Source: Liolophura sinensis
Taxonomy: Eukaryota; Mollusca; Polyplacophora; Chitonida; Chitonidae
Reading direction: 5' to 3'
DNA length: 64,000 nt
NCBI RefSeq assembly: GCF_032854445.1
Contig: NC_088303.1
Coordinates: 24,965,265 to 25,029,264, forward strand
Shown here: piece by piece, positions 49,107 to 60,280 of the stretch
Position numbering within the stretch: position 1 is the first letter of the stretch
Layout: each line of letters starts with the position of its first letter
The notes under the pieces: model-generated
The model's input: only the letters and a program-made list of their open reading frames with translations
The model's database searches: none
What the model was told of the DNA's origin: nothing
Program-made: the position numbers and the translations under genes

Positions 49107-50233
49107 TCTGGAGGGTCTCGATCAGACATGCCATTCTTTAAAAAAAGGGAGACTTAATGCTTCGCGTTTTTCATTTGTATTTATACAAGGTGGCCATATA
49201 GAGCCATTGGTCCACGGGGAAATGAAAGCAAATAATTTGCTATTGTATATCAATTTATGGGAAAACATGTTGAAGTCAATATATAAATAATATATAAATA
49301 CGTATATGTAGGTGTTAATTAATCCTGAACATTTTTTATTACGTCTAGGGGAAATCCACCCATACAGCCGCTGAACAAAAGGCCTGAAAGTCTACGTGTG
49401 TATACCGCTCCTTCCAAGCATGCAACAATTGCGTTTCCTCTTTTACCAGCATGTACATTTAAATTTACCTCGGAAAAACACGTAGAGGTCTTTAAATGCG
49501 ACTGCGCGCCAGGAGTTTCCTTAAAGCAATGTTGTGGCTTTTGTCAGGCAGCGTCCTTTCTATATATGAACGGCATTACACAATGTGTAGGCCTATAGAC
49601 TTAGTTGCTTTTGTGTATTCACACTGGATAGTTCCGAGCCCTTGTGTGCATGCGCTGAGAGGAAAATATTGCAGAAGTAGCTCTTGCATTACTTTCAAAA
49701 ACTTGGAATTCGCACATCCAACTCCCATATAACGTGGTATGTATATATTTTTCATTTTGCTCATTTGGTTGGCGTAATATATTCTTTATGAAAGATGATG
49801 GGAAGGTATATCAGTACTCTGTCAAAGACAGGCAATAGACTCAGTTTTTCAAATGTTAATCAAACGGGCCTTTTTTGGATTTTTTAAGATTCAGTTCTAA
49901 TATGCTTTAGACATCCAATTCACTTAAGCACTCAATAACTTGATACGTTATCTACGTTCACACGACTTATTTCGGAAAGTATTTCAAATTACGAAAAATC
50001 GTTTTACAGCATGCTCTCTTTCAGATCACTGTAATAACCTAGCCAAGTCTCGTACAGCTGTCCCTCAAACGTGATCAGAGATCATTTTATATGCAGTTTA
50101 GAACCGTTCTTAGTGCATGACCAGCTTGTTACGATGAACGTAGAAGGGGGGAAATGCTACATTTAGAGGCAATTGATGTGTTCTTTGAAGAAAGCTCCTT
50201 TTCTAGTCGAGTCTAGCTGATTGTGGGTATAAG

Positions 50234-50401
50234 GCGGCACAAGACTGCATGAAGCCTTTCCATAACTCAATAGACCAGCACGCGATCGGCAGGTCAGTCA
50301 ACCGTAACCAGGCCGAATAGTACCTCCTATTCTACCTTCGTTGCAACCTGCTGGTCTGTTGAGCTGGTCTTATGAAAAGGCTTCATGCAGTCTTGTCCCG
50401 C
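50234..50401. mobile_element. Palindromic MITE, 168 bp
   Basis: Arms of about 50 bp, 'gcggcacaagactgcatgaa...agaccagca' and its near-perfect reverse complement, surround a short unique loop. No coding capacity. The target-site duplication is not clear. Confidence 0.7.
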
Positions 50402-50771
50402 TTTGATGTACACACCTATTCTTTCAGGCCTGTTGCTCAGCATCTGTGTGGGTGGGGCAGGTGGCTTAAAGAAATATTTACCTTATATACAGAATTAAAA
50501 ATGTTTGCGACGGTCCGGACTTCATTACCCGGGCTGATCTGCCCCTAATGAAAACATTAAGGATAAATTAACGTATACGTCTGTATATATAGATTCCAAC
50601 CATTTGACCCCTCTGCGAGGGTAATTTTTCATAGATTGATACACAATAGCAAATTATTTGCTTTCATTTTCTCTGTAGACTATATGACCACCCTATATAA
50701 ATACAAATGGAAAACGCGAAGCATTGTCTCAATTTTTTTAGGAGGACCATGTCTGATCGAGGCCCTCGAGA

Positions 50772-50996
50772 ATGGATGTTCACAAAGAAAAGCTGCTGGA
50801 ATACTGTCGTATCTGTGGTGAAAGGGATGATATGCAGAAAAATCCAGTCAACAAGGCAAAATATCAGCGTGACTTACTGAATTTCTTAAGACTTGACATC
50901 GGCAATGGTGTTACCCGGGTGCATCCAACTTCCATCTGCGATCGATGTAGATTTATCTCAGTGTTGAATGCAAAACTTCGTAATGAATCACAATGA
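50772..50996 (+). CDS. Short ORF resembling the RAG1 N-terminal zinc-binding region (copy B)
   Basis: ATG 50772 to TGA 50996 gives 74 residues starting MDVHKEKLLEYCRICGERDD and ending LNAKLRNESQ. It has two CxxC pairs (CRIC near residues 12-15 and CDRC near 58-61) and the HPT just before the second pair. It differs from copy A at 11 of about 73 residues, all but one in the first two thirds; the last third is nearly identical at DNA level. 'CTTCGTAATG' near the end could act as a weak donor, so the frame may be one exon of a longer transcript. The family call (RAG1-N-like versus ZAD-like) is inference. Confidence 0.5.
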   Translation: MDVHKEKLLEYCRICGERDDMQKNPVNKAKYQRDLLNFLRLDIGNGVTRVHPTSICDRCRFISVLNAKLRNESQ

Positions 50997-51000
50997 ATAA

Positions 51001-52751
51001 AATAATAACCAGTACCTCGAGTTTTTTCCAAACCGAAGTAGATAAACCGGTAAGAATGCATCGATCACCCTGTCACTATAATTTCCGAAGATTTTGTTTC
51101 TTATTGCATAGAGAGCATAAGGAGGCTAATGAAAGTACCATCAACAACTCACATGACTTTAGTAGAAACTTTAATATTACACATGTAGGCCCTACGTGTA
51201 TTTTCTGCTTTGTTCGTGTGATTCCAACATCAAGACGCCAACCAGTCCTTTTCTTTGTCTTGTTGGTCTGCTTATTCCCCAATGTACAAAGGTTTCAATG
51301 TTAAAACACTTATTTATTTTAAAATTTCAACTAAAAATCATAAACAGAAGTACGCAAACTTACAGGCGTTGTCGGCAAATGTCAAGAAGCTTGACTTAAG
51401 TTTTTATGAAAACACGTGCCGTGGGTGTTTGCCTGCGGCAGCCTCGCGAGAGTGCTTGCGCCTACGCCTCACCAAACCAGGCAGCTATTATTCCATGTGA
51501 CAACAGAGAGCGGGCCCCCTCGCGGTGTCGGAAACGTACATTGAACACTTTGAGGCATTATAGTTGTGTCTCCACCTATTTTTTCCTCCATGATTTCAAT
51601 AACTCACTCACTGACAATTTTATTCTGTACTTTTCATTCCTTGTGATTTGATAGCGTTGGATGCAGTATTACTTTTTGCTATGGTAACCTGCCTGATGCG
51701 ACAGGTAAATTTCTATTCACCAGTCTAAACATTTCGTGGCCTGTACAAACTTGTTAACAACTGCCAAAAGGGTCAAAAGATGATAAAACGGTTGTTGATG
51801 CAGGCTTAATCCAAATGTAGGGCCTACATTAGAAGAAAAGAATTTATTATTTTGTGCTTCGATTATTGGCATTATATAGTATAAATCTGATGTGTCTCTG
51901 TCCATATGTTGCTAGCTGTTCTCAAGATATTTTTTATTCCATTGCATTAGCTTCTTTCGAAATGTTAGGTACATGTATATGTTAGGAACTGGACGCTCGA
52001 TGATACTTTAACACTGCAGACTGATGATTCGTGGGGAATTGAAACCAGACATTTGGAAACGACAGTAGGATCATTTTGTGAAATATAGAAGTAGAACTTG
52101 CAGTATGGTAACCAAAAAGACCATTTTTAACCCTTTGCTACATCTTCTTCACGACAAAGACTCGAGAATGTCACGAAGACAAATATACAATAGACATTTT
52201 CCATGGCTGAGGGTGGTGACACAGGAGCTTTTGCAGTAGCCCACGGTGTCTGAAAACTAACACATTGTGGTGAACATCCAGTACATGGTTTTCTGTGGAA
52301 ATTTACTTCTGATTTTGACAGGACTGTTAGCTCTAAATTTCGCATGTACGCTAGCTTTCGGGAACTTAGGCGAAAACACAAATATTCGGAAGTGTACAGT
52401 ACGCTCTGTTTTCATCTAGGAAGCGTATCATCTAATTTTAAAGCTTTTTTACGCCTGTACGCCCCTTATCTGTAGCACTGGGCTGAAGTGAGACTCGAAC
52501 TTGTTACTATACTTTGCCATGTCAGTCCCAAATAGATAATTTTAGATGTAACAAGGTACACACATACAATAAATCCAAGTTCAATCTAATTACTGAAAGT
52601 AATGGCAGTACCCTAATTCTGGAACCTTCTCGCATATGAAAGAACAACTTTCAGTGCAATGTATGCACCGATTGGCCCGTTTCAGGTCTTCACCAAAAGT
52701 AGAATTTTATCAGTCGTCGCAGAATAATGCCTTCAGAATATGCCGAAGTTG
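51001..52751. other. No feature recognised
   Basis: A short CpG-rich patch (51410-51540) stands out, but nothing coding is convincing on either strand. Confidence 0.4.
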
Positions 52752-52818
52752 ATCAACGTCGAGCTCGGTCAATACTTGGATGGGTGACCGCCTGGGAACA
52801 CGTAGTGCTGTAGGCTGT
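52752..52818 (+). pseudogene. 5S rRNA 3'-half fragment
   Basis: The run 'tcaatacttggatgggtgac' then 'cgcctgggaacacgtagtgc' and 'tgtaggct' matches the 3' half of animal 5S rRNA. The 5' half is absent, so it is not a working gene. It lies 12 bp before a SINE head. Confidence 0.8.
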
Positions 52819-52829
52819 TGTCATTTAGG

Positions 52830-53091
52830 GGGGCTCCGTGGCTCAGTTGGTTAGCGCGATAGCGCAACGTAATGACCCAGGAGTCTCTCACCAATGCGGT
52901 TGCTGTGAGTTCAAGTCCAGCTCCTGCTGGCTTCCTCTCCAGCCATATGTGGGAAGGTTTTCCAGCAACCTGCGGATGGTCGTGGGTTTCCCCCGGGCTG
53001 TGCCCGGTTTCCACCCACCATAATGCTGGCCGCAGTTGTATAAGTGAAATATTCTTGAGTATGACGTAAAACACCATTCAAATCAAATCAA
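52830..53091 (+). mobile_element. tRNA-derived SINE, full length
   Basis: Head 'ggctccgtggctcagttggt', B box 'gtgagttcaagtccagctcc', body 'catgggtt...cccgggctgtgcccggtttcc' (partly quoted), tail 'acaccattcaaatcaaatca'. Confidence 0.9.
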
Positions 53092-54163
53092 ATCAGAATA
53101 TGCCTGAATAAACACCTTGCAATCATGCGAAAAGGTTGAAGAATTACCGTATATATGAAAAGATATCAAGGCAGCTATACCAGTACGTTTTCAAGTTGAA
53201 ATACTAAATAGGCATTACTGACAATATAGATTTAATAATGATTATGTAAAACGGTCGTTTATGGTAGAGCTTGTGAAGCTAGTGGTTAACGACAATAAAG
53301 ATGTTGTGGAGGGTTATGGGTTAACAATTCATATAGTTTCTCTCAGCTATTAGATTTGGAATGAAAATAACCCTGCATAAAGCTAACGGTCATTTTCGAG
53401 AGGCAGTGCATTCTCTGCTAGACACGTGTAGACCTATGTATGAGCAATGTTCTACCTGGATATGTAAGACGGCCGGCATTATATATAGTGTATGTATGTA
53501 CAAATTAAATGTTAAATTACATTCCAAGAATAGAGACCAGAAATAAACCTCAATGTGACTTGAAATCAGTCTGTTTTATTCTTACAGTTAATCATGTTAA
53601 TTGTCGATGAAGATTGACCGTCTGCCATAATACAGACACATCTCGGTATTATCCATGTGTTTATTGCAGTTGTGCTAAAAATGATTGGATGGCCAAGTAG
53701 TAGAAAGTAATAGCACAACAGAGCGCTTCCCGGTGAGGTCGCATGCTCGAATCCAGCTGTGGTTTACATCAGAAGATTTGCAAGGTTCATGCATATATTA
53801 TACATATATATACTAGTCCCGGTCTGGTTACCTAGTCACGTTAAACTGTATCAGACCTGAGATTGTGCCTATATTTCCCTGCATTTTTCAGACCCTTCTA
53901 TATTTCCCTATATTTGTTAAAAACTTCCAGTATTTCCTATATTTCTATAATAAAAAATCCGCTCAAAATTTGTTCACTGTCTCAAGGTACATATGGGCTA
54001 CATGAAGAGCTTATGCCATACCCCTGACATCTACATCTAAAACCAGTTAATGCTAATGAAGAGGAATGTTACCACACTGTACTAATCGAATGTGGAATTA
54101 ACAGTTTCTAACATTTGGGGAAGGGAGCATTTATTTTAAGATAGGGCATTCAAAGAGCATTTT

Positions 54164-54370
54164 TGGATGGCCTCTGTGACCCATAAGTCTCTGATCAGTG
54201 CGATCGGTGTGAGTTCAAGTCCAGTTCATGCTGGCTTCCTCTGCGGTCGTACGTGGGAAAGTCTGTCAGCAATCTGTGGATGGTCGAAGGTTCCCCAGGG
54301 TCCTGCAGTGTTTCCTCCTACTATAATGTTAGCGGCCGTCGTATAAATGAAATATTCTTGATAACGGCCT
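54164..54370 (+). mobile_element. tRNA-derived SINE, diverged
   Basis: 'gtgagttcaagtccagttca', 'ctcctactataatgttagcg' and 'gaaatattcttgataacggc'. Confidence 0.8.
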
Positions 54371-54739
54371 ACAAAGAGCATTTGCAATAATATATATTAC
54401 TATGCTTACTTAATTCATTTAACGGAAATTCAACATAGAATATTCAGTGTTTTGCATACATGTAAACCACAAAGGGAATGTTGTACCCTTGATGCTGCGT
54501 AAGTTTTTCAGTTAATGTGTAGCATTTATTTGTTGTTTATTTATTTTTTTTTATTTCACTGTTGCTTGACACCATACTCAAAAACTTCTTTAATACTTCT
54601 ATGAGGTCATCCTTAAAAGATTCAATGGTGTTGGTATCCCCTCAAAAAAGGTAGCTTGGTAGGCAATTTATTTTTATCCAGTCAGTCGGTCAATGTAACA
54701 GCATTTAAGCAGAGAAAAAACATGTACATGAGTAGTATA

Positions 54740-55220
54740 GAAGGCGCCGAACGTGTCGTATTGGGTGGAGCAATTGGAGTGGACCTTTTGAGGGTGTGTC
54801 GTTGAGTCCGCGCTCCCATGAGTGAGGCGCATGAGCGTGACGTCACACGCCACGCGAGGCGCGCCAACGGACCAATGAGCGCAGTTCCTTCAACTCTTTC
54901 GCGCCAAAACTGACCAATGCTGCGCGTGACGTCACGGGCGAGTGCAGCTCCTTCAGCTCTTTGGCGCCCAAACGGACCCATGGGTGACCACGTGGTCTTG
55001 GCCCCTGAGGTGTGTCGTTGAGTCAATGAGCGCAGATCCTTCAGCTCCTCCGGGTCCAAAACGGACCCATTGGTGACCACGCGTTCTTGGCGCCTATAAT
55101 GCGTGACGGGCCAATGAGCAACCAAGCGGTCTTGACATGTTGGGGATGAGCAGCTCCTTCAGTTCCTTGACGCCCAAACTGACCCATGGGTGATCACGTG
55201 GTCGGTCTTGGCGCCTGAAT
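54740..55220. repeat. GC-rich degenerate direct repeats at the left edge of the Polinton island
   Basis: Four imperfect copies of a unit with 'gcagctccttcagctctttggcgcc' and 'aaacggacccatgggtgacca' (about 54880, 54944, 55033, 55149). They are spaced about 65-115 bp apart, with two TGACGTCA sites (near 54838 and 54928). GC content rises sharply here. It may be the terminal or promoter repeat region of the element; no matching inverted end was seen on the right. Confidence 0.6.
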
Positions 55221-55425
55221 TTTGTTGACAAATGCATGTACAATGGATAATATATATCCGCTGTCTGGGATAGGTTCACTCACTTTATACGGACACTCGG
55301 ACGACACCGGACTATGCCTCGCACCGGCCGCCGGCCGCCGGTCACCTCGCCAGCAGCGGCAACAGCAGCCGCCGCCGCGGTGGGGACAGAAGCGGGATCA
55401 GAGAACGCTCGCGGGCAGAAACTCA

Positions 55426-55918
55426 GACCCGATCGATACCGCTCTCCATGCATTGTATTACAACCCCGACAGCCCAGCAGCTTACAGCGGCGTTCAGCCC
55501 ATGCTCAAGGCAGCCGGGCAACATGGACTCAAAGTGAGTCGGGCCCGCGTGTCGGCATGGCTGGCCCAGCAGGACACGTACACGCCGCACCGTCCCGCTC
55601 AACCGCGCTATAATGGTACTGAGTTGTGGTTGGGGGTATAGACAGGCGGACCTGGTCGACATGGCAGCGTTTGCCAAAGAGAACGACCACAACCGTTACA
55701 TACTCACCTGCATCGATATCCTCTCCAAGTACGCTCGCGTGCATCCACTGCGCATCAAAACCGGTGCTCGTCTGATGGGGGCGTTTCAGCGCATTTTCAA
55801 GACGGGTTTTCAATTTCAACACTCGGCGGTACCTGGATGCCTTACTAGCGTTGGTCCGCGGCTATACCCACGATACCCACAACTGCCCGGTTGAAGTTTA
55901 CGGGATTTCCCAGTTCAC
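55426..55918 (+). pseudogene. Polinton integrase (retroviral-type, F54H12.3-like), broken
   Basis: The N-terminal part (55426-55612: ALYYNPDSPAAYSGV ... VSAWLAQQDTYTPHRP) is the helical region before the catalytic core. A frame change near 55612-55640 leads to the first part of the rve core (QADLVDM ... YILTCIDILSKYA, to about 55800) with the first catalytic Asp. A deletion then removes the region that should hold the second Asp and the Glu. A third frame (about 55806-55910, RRYLDALLALVRGYTHD) is the C-terminal end of the core. It cannot be active. Confidence 0.8.
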
Positions 55919-56114
55919 TCCAAGTCCGCCGGCGTCACCAACCATCGCTCCCTAACAACACTTCGGTACCGATCACCAATTCCACACCAGGTACCGTTTC
56001 TACCTTGCCCTACCCGCCTGCGGTGACGTCGGCCGTGACCGCAGCGACCTACCGCACTGTACCTCACCCTTACCCGTACGACGAACCGAACTGACTCTCC
56101 CACCATTTCCATCC

Positions 56115-56560
56115 ATGGATACTCGATGGGAGCATCTGTATACCTGCATCGTCAGAGGACCGACGGGGTGTGGAACGTCCGTGTTTGTGAAACGGTTGGC
56201 GGAGCACGCTCAAGCTCTCATTTATCCACCCCTGCAACGCGTCGACTGGTGTTACAGGGGTGGCAGCCGTTGTACACCACGTTAACCAACGTTCGGTTTG
56301 AAGAAGGTGTGCCAAGCCCGTCAAAACTAAAGATCATCGCACTATCAGTCTGAACGCACACTACTTAGTGTTGTTTAAAAACTCGCGTGACGCGTCTCAA
56401 ATTTCCACGACCGATAAACAGATGGCTCCGTTGCGGACACAGTACATGCGCGAGGCGTTTGAGGACGCCACCGCCGAACCTCACGGGTATTTGCTGGTGG
56501 ATTTCAAGCAAGCCACATTTTCCCCGGGGATATTCATCACGCCCACCTGCCCAAGTTATA
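56115..56560 (+). pseudogene. Polinton packaging ATPase (FtsK/HerA-type), broken
   Basis: ATG 56115 opens a frame with CIVRGPTGCGTSVFVKRL, a P-loop in which the expected Lys is Thr. After about 45 residues the frame is lost. A second block (about 56315-56540: RTISLNAHYLVLFKNSRD, then EDATAEPHGYLLVDFK) is the C-terminal part of the same family, in another frame. The Walker B region between them is missing. The lost lysine and deletion make activity impossible. Confidence 0.75.
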
Positions 56561-56694
56561 AAACTGTATGGACGATCTGCCGAATGAGTTTCCACCTCAG
56601 CCACCCGCGATGTTCTGCCGGCTCCGTTACGGCTCCTTGCAGTCTCTGCTGGCTCGAACCACCCCCTGCTCTTAGACACGCTCACGCGGCCACC

Positions 56695-57020
56695 ATCCCG
56701 TACTCCGTCTCCCCGTACCACGTGCCCAGTACTGTTAAAACCCTCAACGCGCTCGACCAAGAGATGGCATCGATCCTCCACGACACCACTCTCGCGGACG
56801 AAGAGAAGATACAGCGGTATCATCACACCTTTCAACGGTACCGTGCGTTTCAAGATCAACACCAGTCGCGCAGCAGCCGAGTCCGACGACGGATCAGTTC
56901 GCCGCCAAGCCTGTCGGTCGTTTGAGCACGGGGGAGATTTTAGAGAGCGTCCTTGTCGCTTTTCGGCGAAACGCTGCTCTGCTTTGGGGCGACACCGAGC
57001 GATCACACCACGATCGCTGG
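56695..57020 (+). pseudogene. Polinton core/structural hypothetical protein, broken
   Basis: Short blocks in two frames: HVPSTVKTLNALDQEMASIL and EEKIQRYHHTFQRYRAF (56695-56860), then STGEILESVLVAFRRNAALL (56922-57000). This LDxEM...QRY arrangement is recognisable from proteins encoded beside capsid genes in metazoan Polintons. The function is unknown; a DNA-binding core role is possible. Confidence 0.5.
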
Positions 57021-57237
57021 CGCGATTGGGTGCGGGAAAAGATAAAGGCAACAGCCGAGAGAATAAAACTCCTTCCACATCTCTCTCTCTTCCCGCCCAT
57101 TCTCTCCCTTCACCTAATCTTTCTCCCGCCAAAACCACTACCACGTAAACCACTACCACCACCACAAAACGTTGACCGAAGGAACGACAACAGCAGCACC
57201 CGGACTGCGTCCGTCTCCATCCATCGTACCCCCGCTA

Positions 57238-58060
57238 ATGAGGAGTCGGCATTACATACCGGTGAAAGATGGAAAGACGGTCAGTCCGATCGGAGCAGAT
57301 CATCTCACCAACATGTTTTACGTCAAGATGCCCAGTAACAACTCTCTCGACTACTTCCCCAGCAATACCTTGAGGCATTTCACCACCCAACTGCCACAGC
57401 CCATGCATTTGACTTGTGACTGGGAATATGGGTTGGTAGAAATACAGTACCCCCGTACCTGGTTCAACGTGCGGCAAGACGAAGTGTGGTATGCCTTAGA
57501 CTCCAAAGAGGACCCGCACCGCGCTAAGCATAAGTTAACATTGCCAGCAGGCTATTACCCTTCACCCAAAGACGTCGCCAAGGGCTTAACCGGCTTGTTG
57601 ACCGACACACACATCCCTTTACTCAAGGCTCACGACGGTGATTTCACGTTCAGTTTCGAGGATGTGCAGCGGAAATACATCTTTCGGCTTCAGAAACAAC
57701 TGGGGCTCAGTTTCAGAACGCGTCTGAAGCAGTTCATGAATTTACCGTACGATTGGCTCATGTGGCTGGCGGATTTGCTACATATCGGTGCCGAGGATTT
57801 ACATGCCGAGGATTCACATGCCGTGTACACAGACATTGTCGAACCGCTCGTGGTGGGAGACACGCTGGCGCCGCTGCTGCGGCTGGTCACCACGACAGGG
57901 AAGTAAGGGCAACACATCTCGAAAACCTCTTAACACGTCTAATACAGCCCCGTGCCGCGCAAGCATTTCTCGACGGTGGAAATTGATAGTAGGGACGGTA
58001 CGGGCCAACCCGTCGCATTAAAACGCAGTGAAGTGTTGATGACACTTCACTTTCGACAGC
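57238..58060 (+). pseudogene. Polinton penton-like minor capsid protein, nearly full length
   Basis: ATG 57238 gives 222 codons to TAA at 57906, the longest intact frame of the island. Recognisable blocks: TNMFYVKMPSNNSLDYFPSN, DWEYGLVEIQYPRTWFNV, LPAGYYPSPKDVAKGL and, near the end, YTDIVEPLVVGDTLAPLLR. Beyond the stop, other frames continue the family C-terminus (about 57970-58060: VEIDSRDGTGQPVAL, then LMTLHFR), so two or more frameshifts truncate it. Assignment as penton rests on position and on this family lying next to the capsid gene in related elements. Confidence 0.65.
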
Positions 58061-58079
58061 GGTGCGCATTACCTTTGCA

Positions 58080-58440
58080 ATGAGCGTCGTAGAAAACCCC
58101 GTCATGTACCGATCCTGCATCGACTATTACACCAAGCAAGCTGGCGGAGGTGGGTTACCTGTGTTTCGGGGTGCCGTTGTCACGGCTTGCTCGGCAGTTT
58201 CATCAAAATGGCGCAGCCCTTATCAAAACCTGCTGCGCGAGCGTTGGGAAAAACTGCGTTACGTGCCGGACCGAAAGTCATGGACGACGTGTGGGACGAG
58301 GGAATGCCGGTGAGCCAGGCCTTAAAACGACTCGCTCTGGGGGGAGGAAGACAGTTGGTGGCTAAAGCCGGGTGCTATGCCAAGCGCAGGATGCTGAGTA
58401 AGATGAACATGGTGAGAGGGGTGTCTATAAAACGGAAGGT
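58080..58440 (+). pseudogene. Polinton pVI/pX-like minor virion protein, frameshifted
   Basis: ATG 58080 starts SVVENPVMYRSCIDYYTKQA followed by a Gly run and LPVFRGA, a pattern like adenain-cleaved precursors. The frame changes near 58180 and continues as LGSFIKMAQPLSKPAARALG ... VSQALKRLALGGGR, ending in a basic tail (RRMLSKMNM ... KRKVRR). The Gly-rich plus hydrophobic/basic layout fits adenovirus pVI/pX-type proteins of Polintons. Confidence 0.55.
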
Positions 58441-58699
58441 CCGACGCACCGCTCCCACTTGTCACCTACACGCAGGACCAAGAAGACGCGCCACTCCCAC
58501 TCGTCCCCACCTGCCAGTTGGGCCCAAAAGACGCACGCTCTCCCGCCAACCTCGACCAACCAAACCACGTTCTGCACCGGATATTTTAGCTAACACCATG
58601 GCTCTTCCCCAAGCCGAGTGTTGCCCTTCGGTCAGCAGTGACCCCTGCCGACACCAGCGTTTGAGAAGGTCGCTAGTATGCCTACAGTCCCACCGGCAG

Positions 58700-59520
58700 C
58701 CTGAGCGATGTGGGGCCCGTGGAATTGCAAACTACGAGAGGCTTGCAGCTCACGCCCTAAAGTCGGTCGGTTGACATGCTGGGGCGCCTGCACTGCGACA
58801 TGTTCCTGCAACGGCGTCACCTGCTGAATAACGTGGGCGTCCGCATCCGACTCACCCCGTCCAAGGATGCGTTTGCCTTTATGTCCGAGGAGGGTCCCGA
58901 CTACAAGACCCGCTTGGAGGAGGTGTTGATCTTTGTGCGCCAGTGGTGTTCAACTGGGGCATTTGAAAGCTTTGGCCAAAGCCTCTGCCAAGTACCCTTT
59001 CCGCCGCGTGCTGACCCTCATCAACGAACAAAACCTATTTCTGGACAGCTTACCGACACGTTTAGTGGTGGGATGTGTGAGCAGCACGGCTTTTGACGGG
59101 AGCTACGCTAAAAACCCGTTTCATTTTCAGCAGTTGTACACAAACTTCATCGCCTTGCATGACGGCGGACGTCAAATTCCTACTAAGCCCCTGACACCCG
59201 ACTTTGAGACCGGGAATTTCGTCAGAAAGTACAGCTCTTTACCAGCACGGAGAAAGTGTGTCACGACGAGGGAAACTCCATCGTTCGCGAAAGGCAACAC
59301 GTTGTTTTGTTTCGATTTAACCCCCAACCTCCACGACGATCACCAACTGAACCTGGTCTACAAAGATAATTTGCGCCTGGAGATGCGGTTTGCCAGGCCA
59401 CTGCCGGAAACCCCTAACCTGGTGTGCTACGCCGAATTCAACAATATCATAGAAATAGACAAAAGCCGAAACGTCATCAACACAAATACATGCCTCCGCC
59501 CGGGACAACATTGGGCAGCC
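58700..59520 (+). pseudogene. Polinton major capsid protein (F54H12.2-like double jelly-roll), broken
   Basis: Block 1 (58776-58940) reads LGRLHCDMFLQRRHLLNNVG ... DAFAFMSEEGPDY. A frame change near 58940 leads to block 2 (58948-59500): LKALAKASAKYPFRRV, FDGSYAKNPFHFQQLY, GRQIPTKPLTPDFETGNF, LFCFDLTPNL, NLRLEMRFARPLPET and CYAEFNNIIEIDKSRNV. These are the C-terminal two thirds of the F54H12.2-like capsid family; the N-terminal jelly-roll part is largely missing. The 3' end abuts the convergent PolB remnant. Confidence 0.75.
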
Positions 59521-59534
59521 GTGCTGAGGGCCAT

Positions 59535-60280
59535 GCAGTTATTGTTACGCTTGATAACACACTCCAAATCACCGGCCTTAACCAGGTGGGGGTAAAGCTG
59601 TTGCTTGATCAAGTTCACGTCGTAGTTGCCCGAGTTGAAGCCGGGGACGGGGAGCTGGTTGATATAGGCGACGAATTTGTCCCTCACCCACTGAGTGTAA
59701 AACGGCCTAGTGTCGATGGGATCGATGCGCTCGTCTGTCTCGTCCAGGATGTAGGCATAACGCTCTGTGAGACAGGCGCTACTGATGTCGCTGATGGTAT
59801 TGAGGTAAGCCATCATCCGTTCGACGAGCACGTGGGAATCAGCGGTAGAGATGAAGCACACGGGCTGATCGTAGTCGAGCACATTGGAGTTTACGCTGAC
59901 ACTCAGGGATGTGATGGGACGCCCATTCCGTCGAGCCAGTCATCGCTTAGTTCACAGGAGCCAGGTAAGCTTCGAAGTCGCAATATGCTTGGTAAGGGAG
60001 TATTCCGGAGGTAAATACCCATGTCCGCCAACTCTTCGAAAATAGTGGGTTCATTGTGGAATACACCCCCTGGTTACTGACGGCTAACGGCGTCGGTACA
60101 CGTTTGACCCTGCCGTCGTAATCAATACAGCTTATTAAACCTGTTAAGACACATGTTTCACGTGTAAGATTGGGTGTAAAGAGCCATGTCCTTGATGTAG
60201 CTAAAATGCTGATTGTGAAGGTTTAACCGCATGATGGAAGCATACCGCTGTGCCCTGCGAAGGACGAGTTGAGCCGAGTA
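59535..60280 (-). pseudogene. Polinton protein-primed PolB, N-terminal and exonuclease part, broken
   Basis: Minus-strand blocks in several frames: LNLHNQHFSYIKDMALYTQS (about 60220-60160); CDFEAYLAPV (near 59970), an Exo I-type D-x-E; VNSNVLDYDQPVCF (from about 59900); LPVPGFNSGNYDVNLIKQQL (about 59660-59600), an Exo II-type N...YD; and CVIKRNNNCMAL (to about 59535). Stops and frameshifts lie between blocks. Homology ends just inside the capsid gene of the opposite strand, so Exo III and the whole polymerase domain are deleted. Confidence 0.75.

Larger units (their letters stand above)
48885..51000. repeat. Inverted duplication flanking a 1.4-kb spacer
   Basis: The arms run about 49253 down to 48885 (minus) and 50630 to 51000 (plus), about 370 bp each, and face each other. 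They share the upstream motif 'acaatagcaaattatttgct', a 'tataaatacaaatg' stretch, 'atgtctgatcgag' and then the RAG1-N-like ORFs. Homology stops within a few bases after the AATGAATC at the ORF ends. The spacer (49254-50629) shows no coding sequence apart from a small palindromic MITE. Confidence 0.8.

Noticed and set aside
54682..55125. 147-residue minus-strand ORF in the GC-rich repeat
   Set aside because: Follows imperfect direct repeats with no family resemblance; likely a chance frame in stop-poor sequence.
56365..57165. 266-residue minus-strand ORF
   Set aside because: Antisense to recognisable ATPase and core-protein blocks; a shadow in GC-rich DNA.
59424..60014. 196-residue plus-strand ORF
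   Set aside because: Antisense to PolB exonuclease motifs, which are recognisable on minus.
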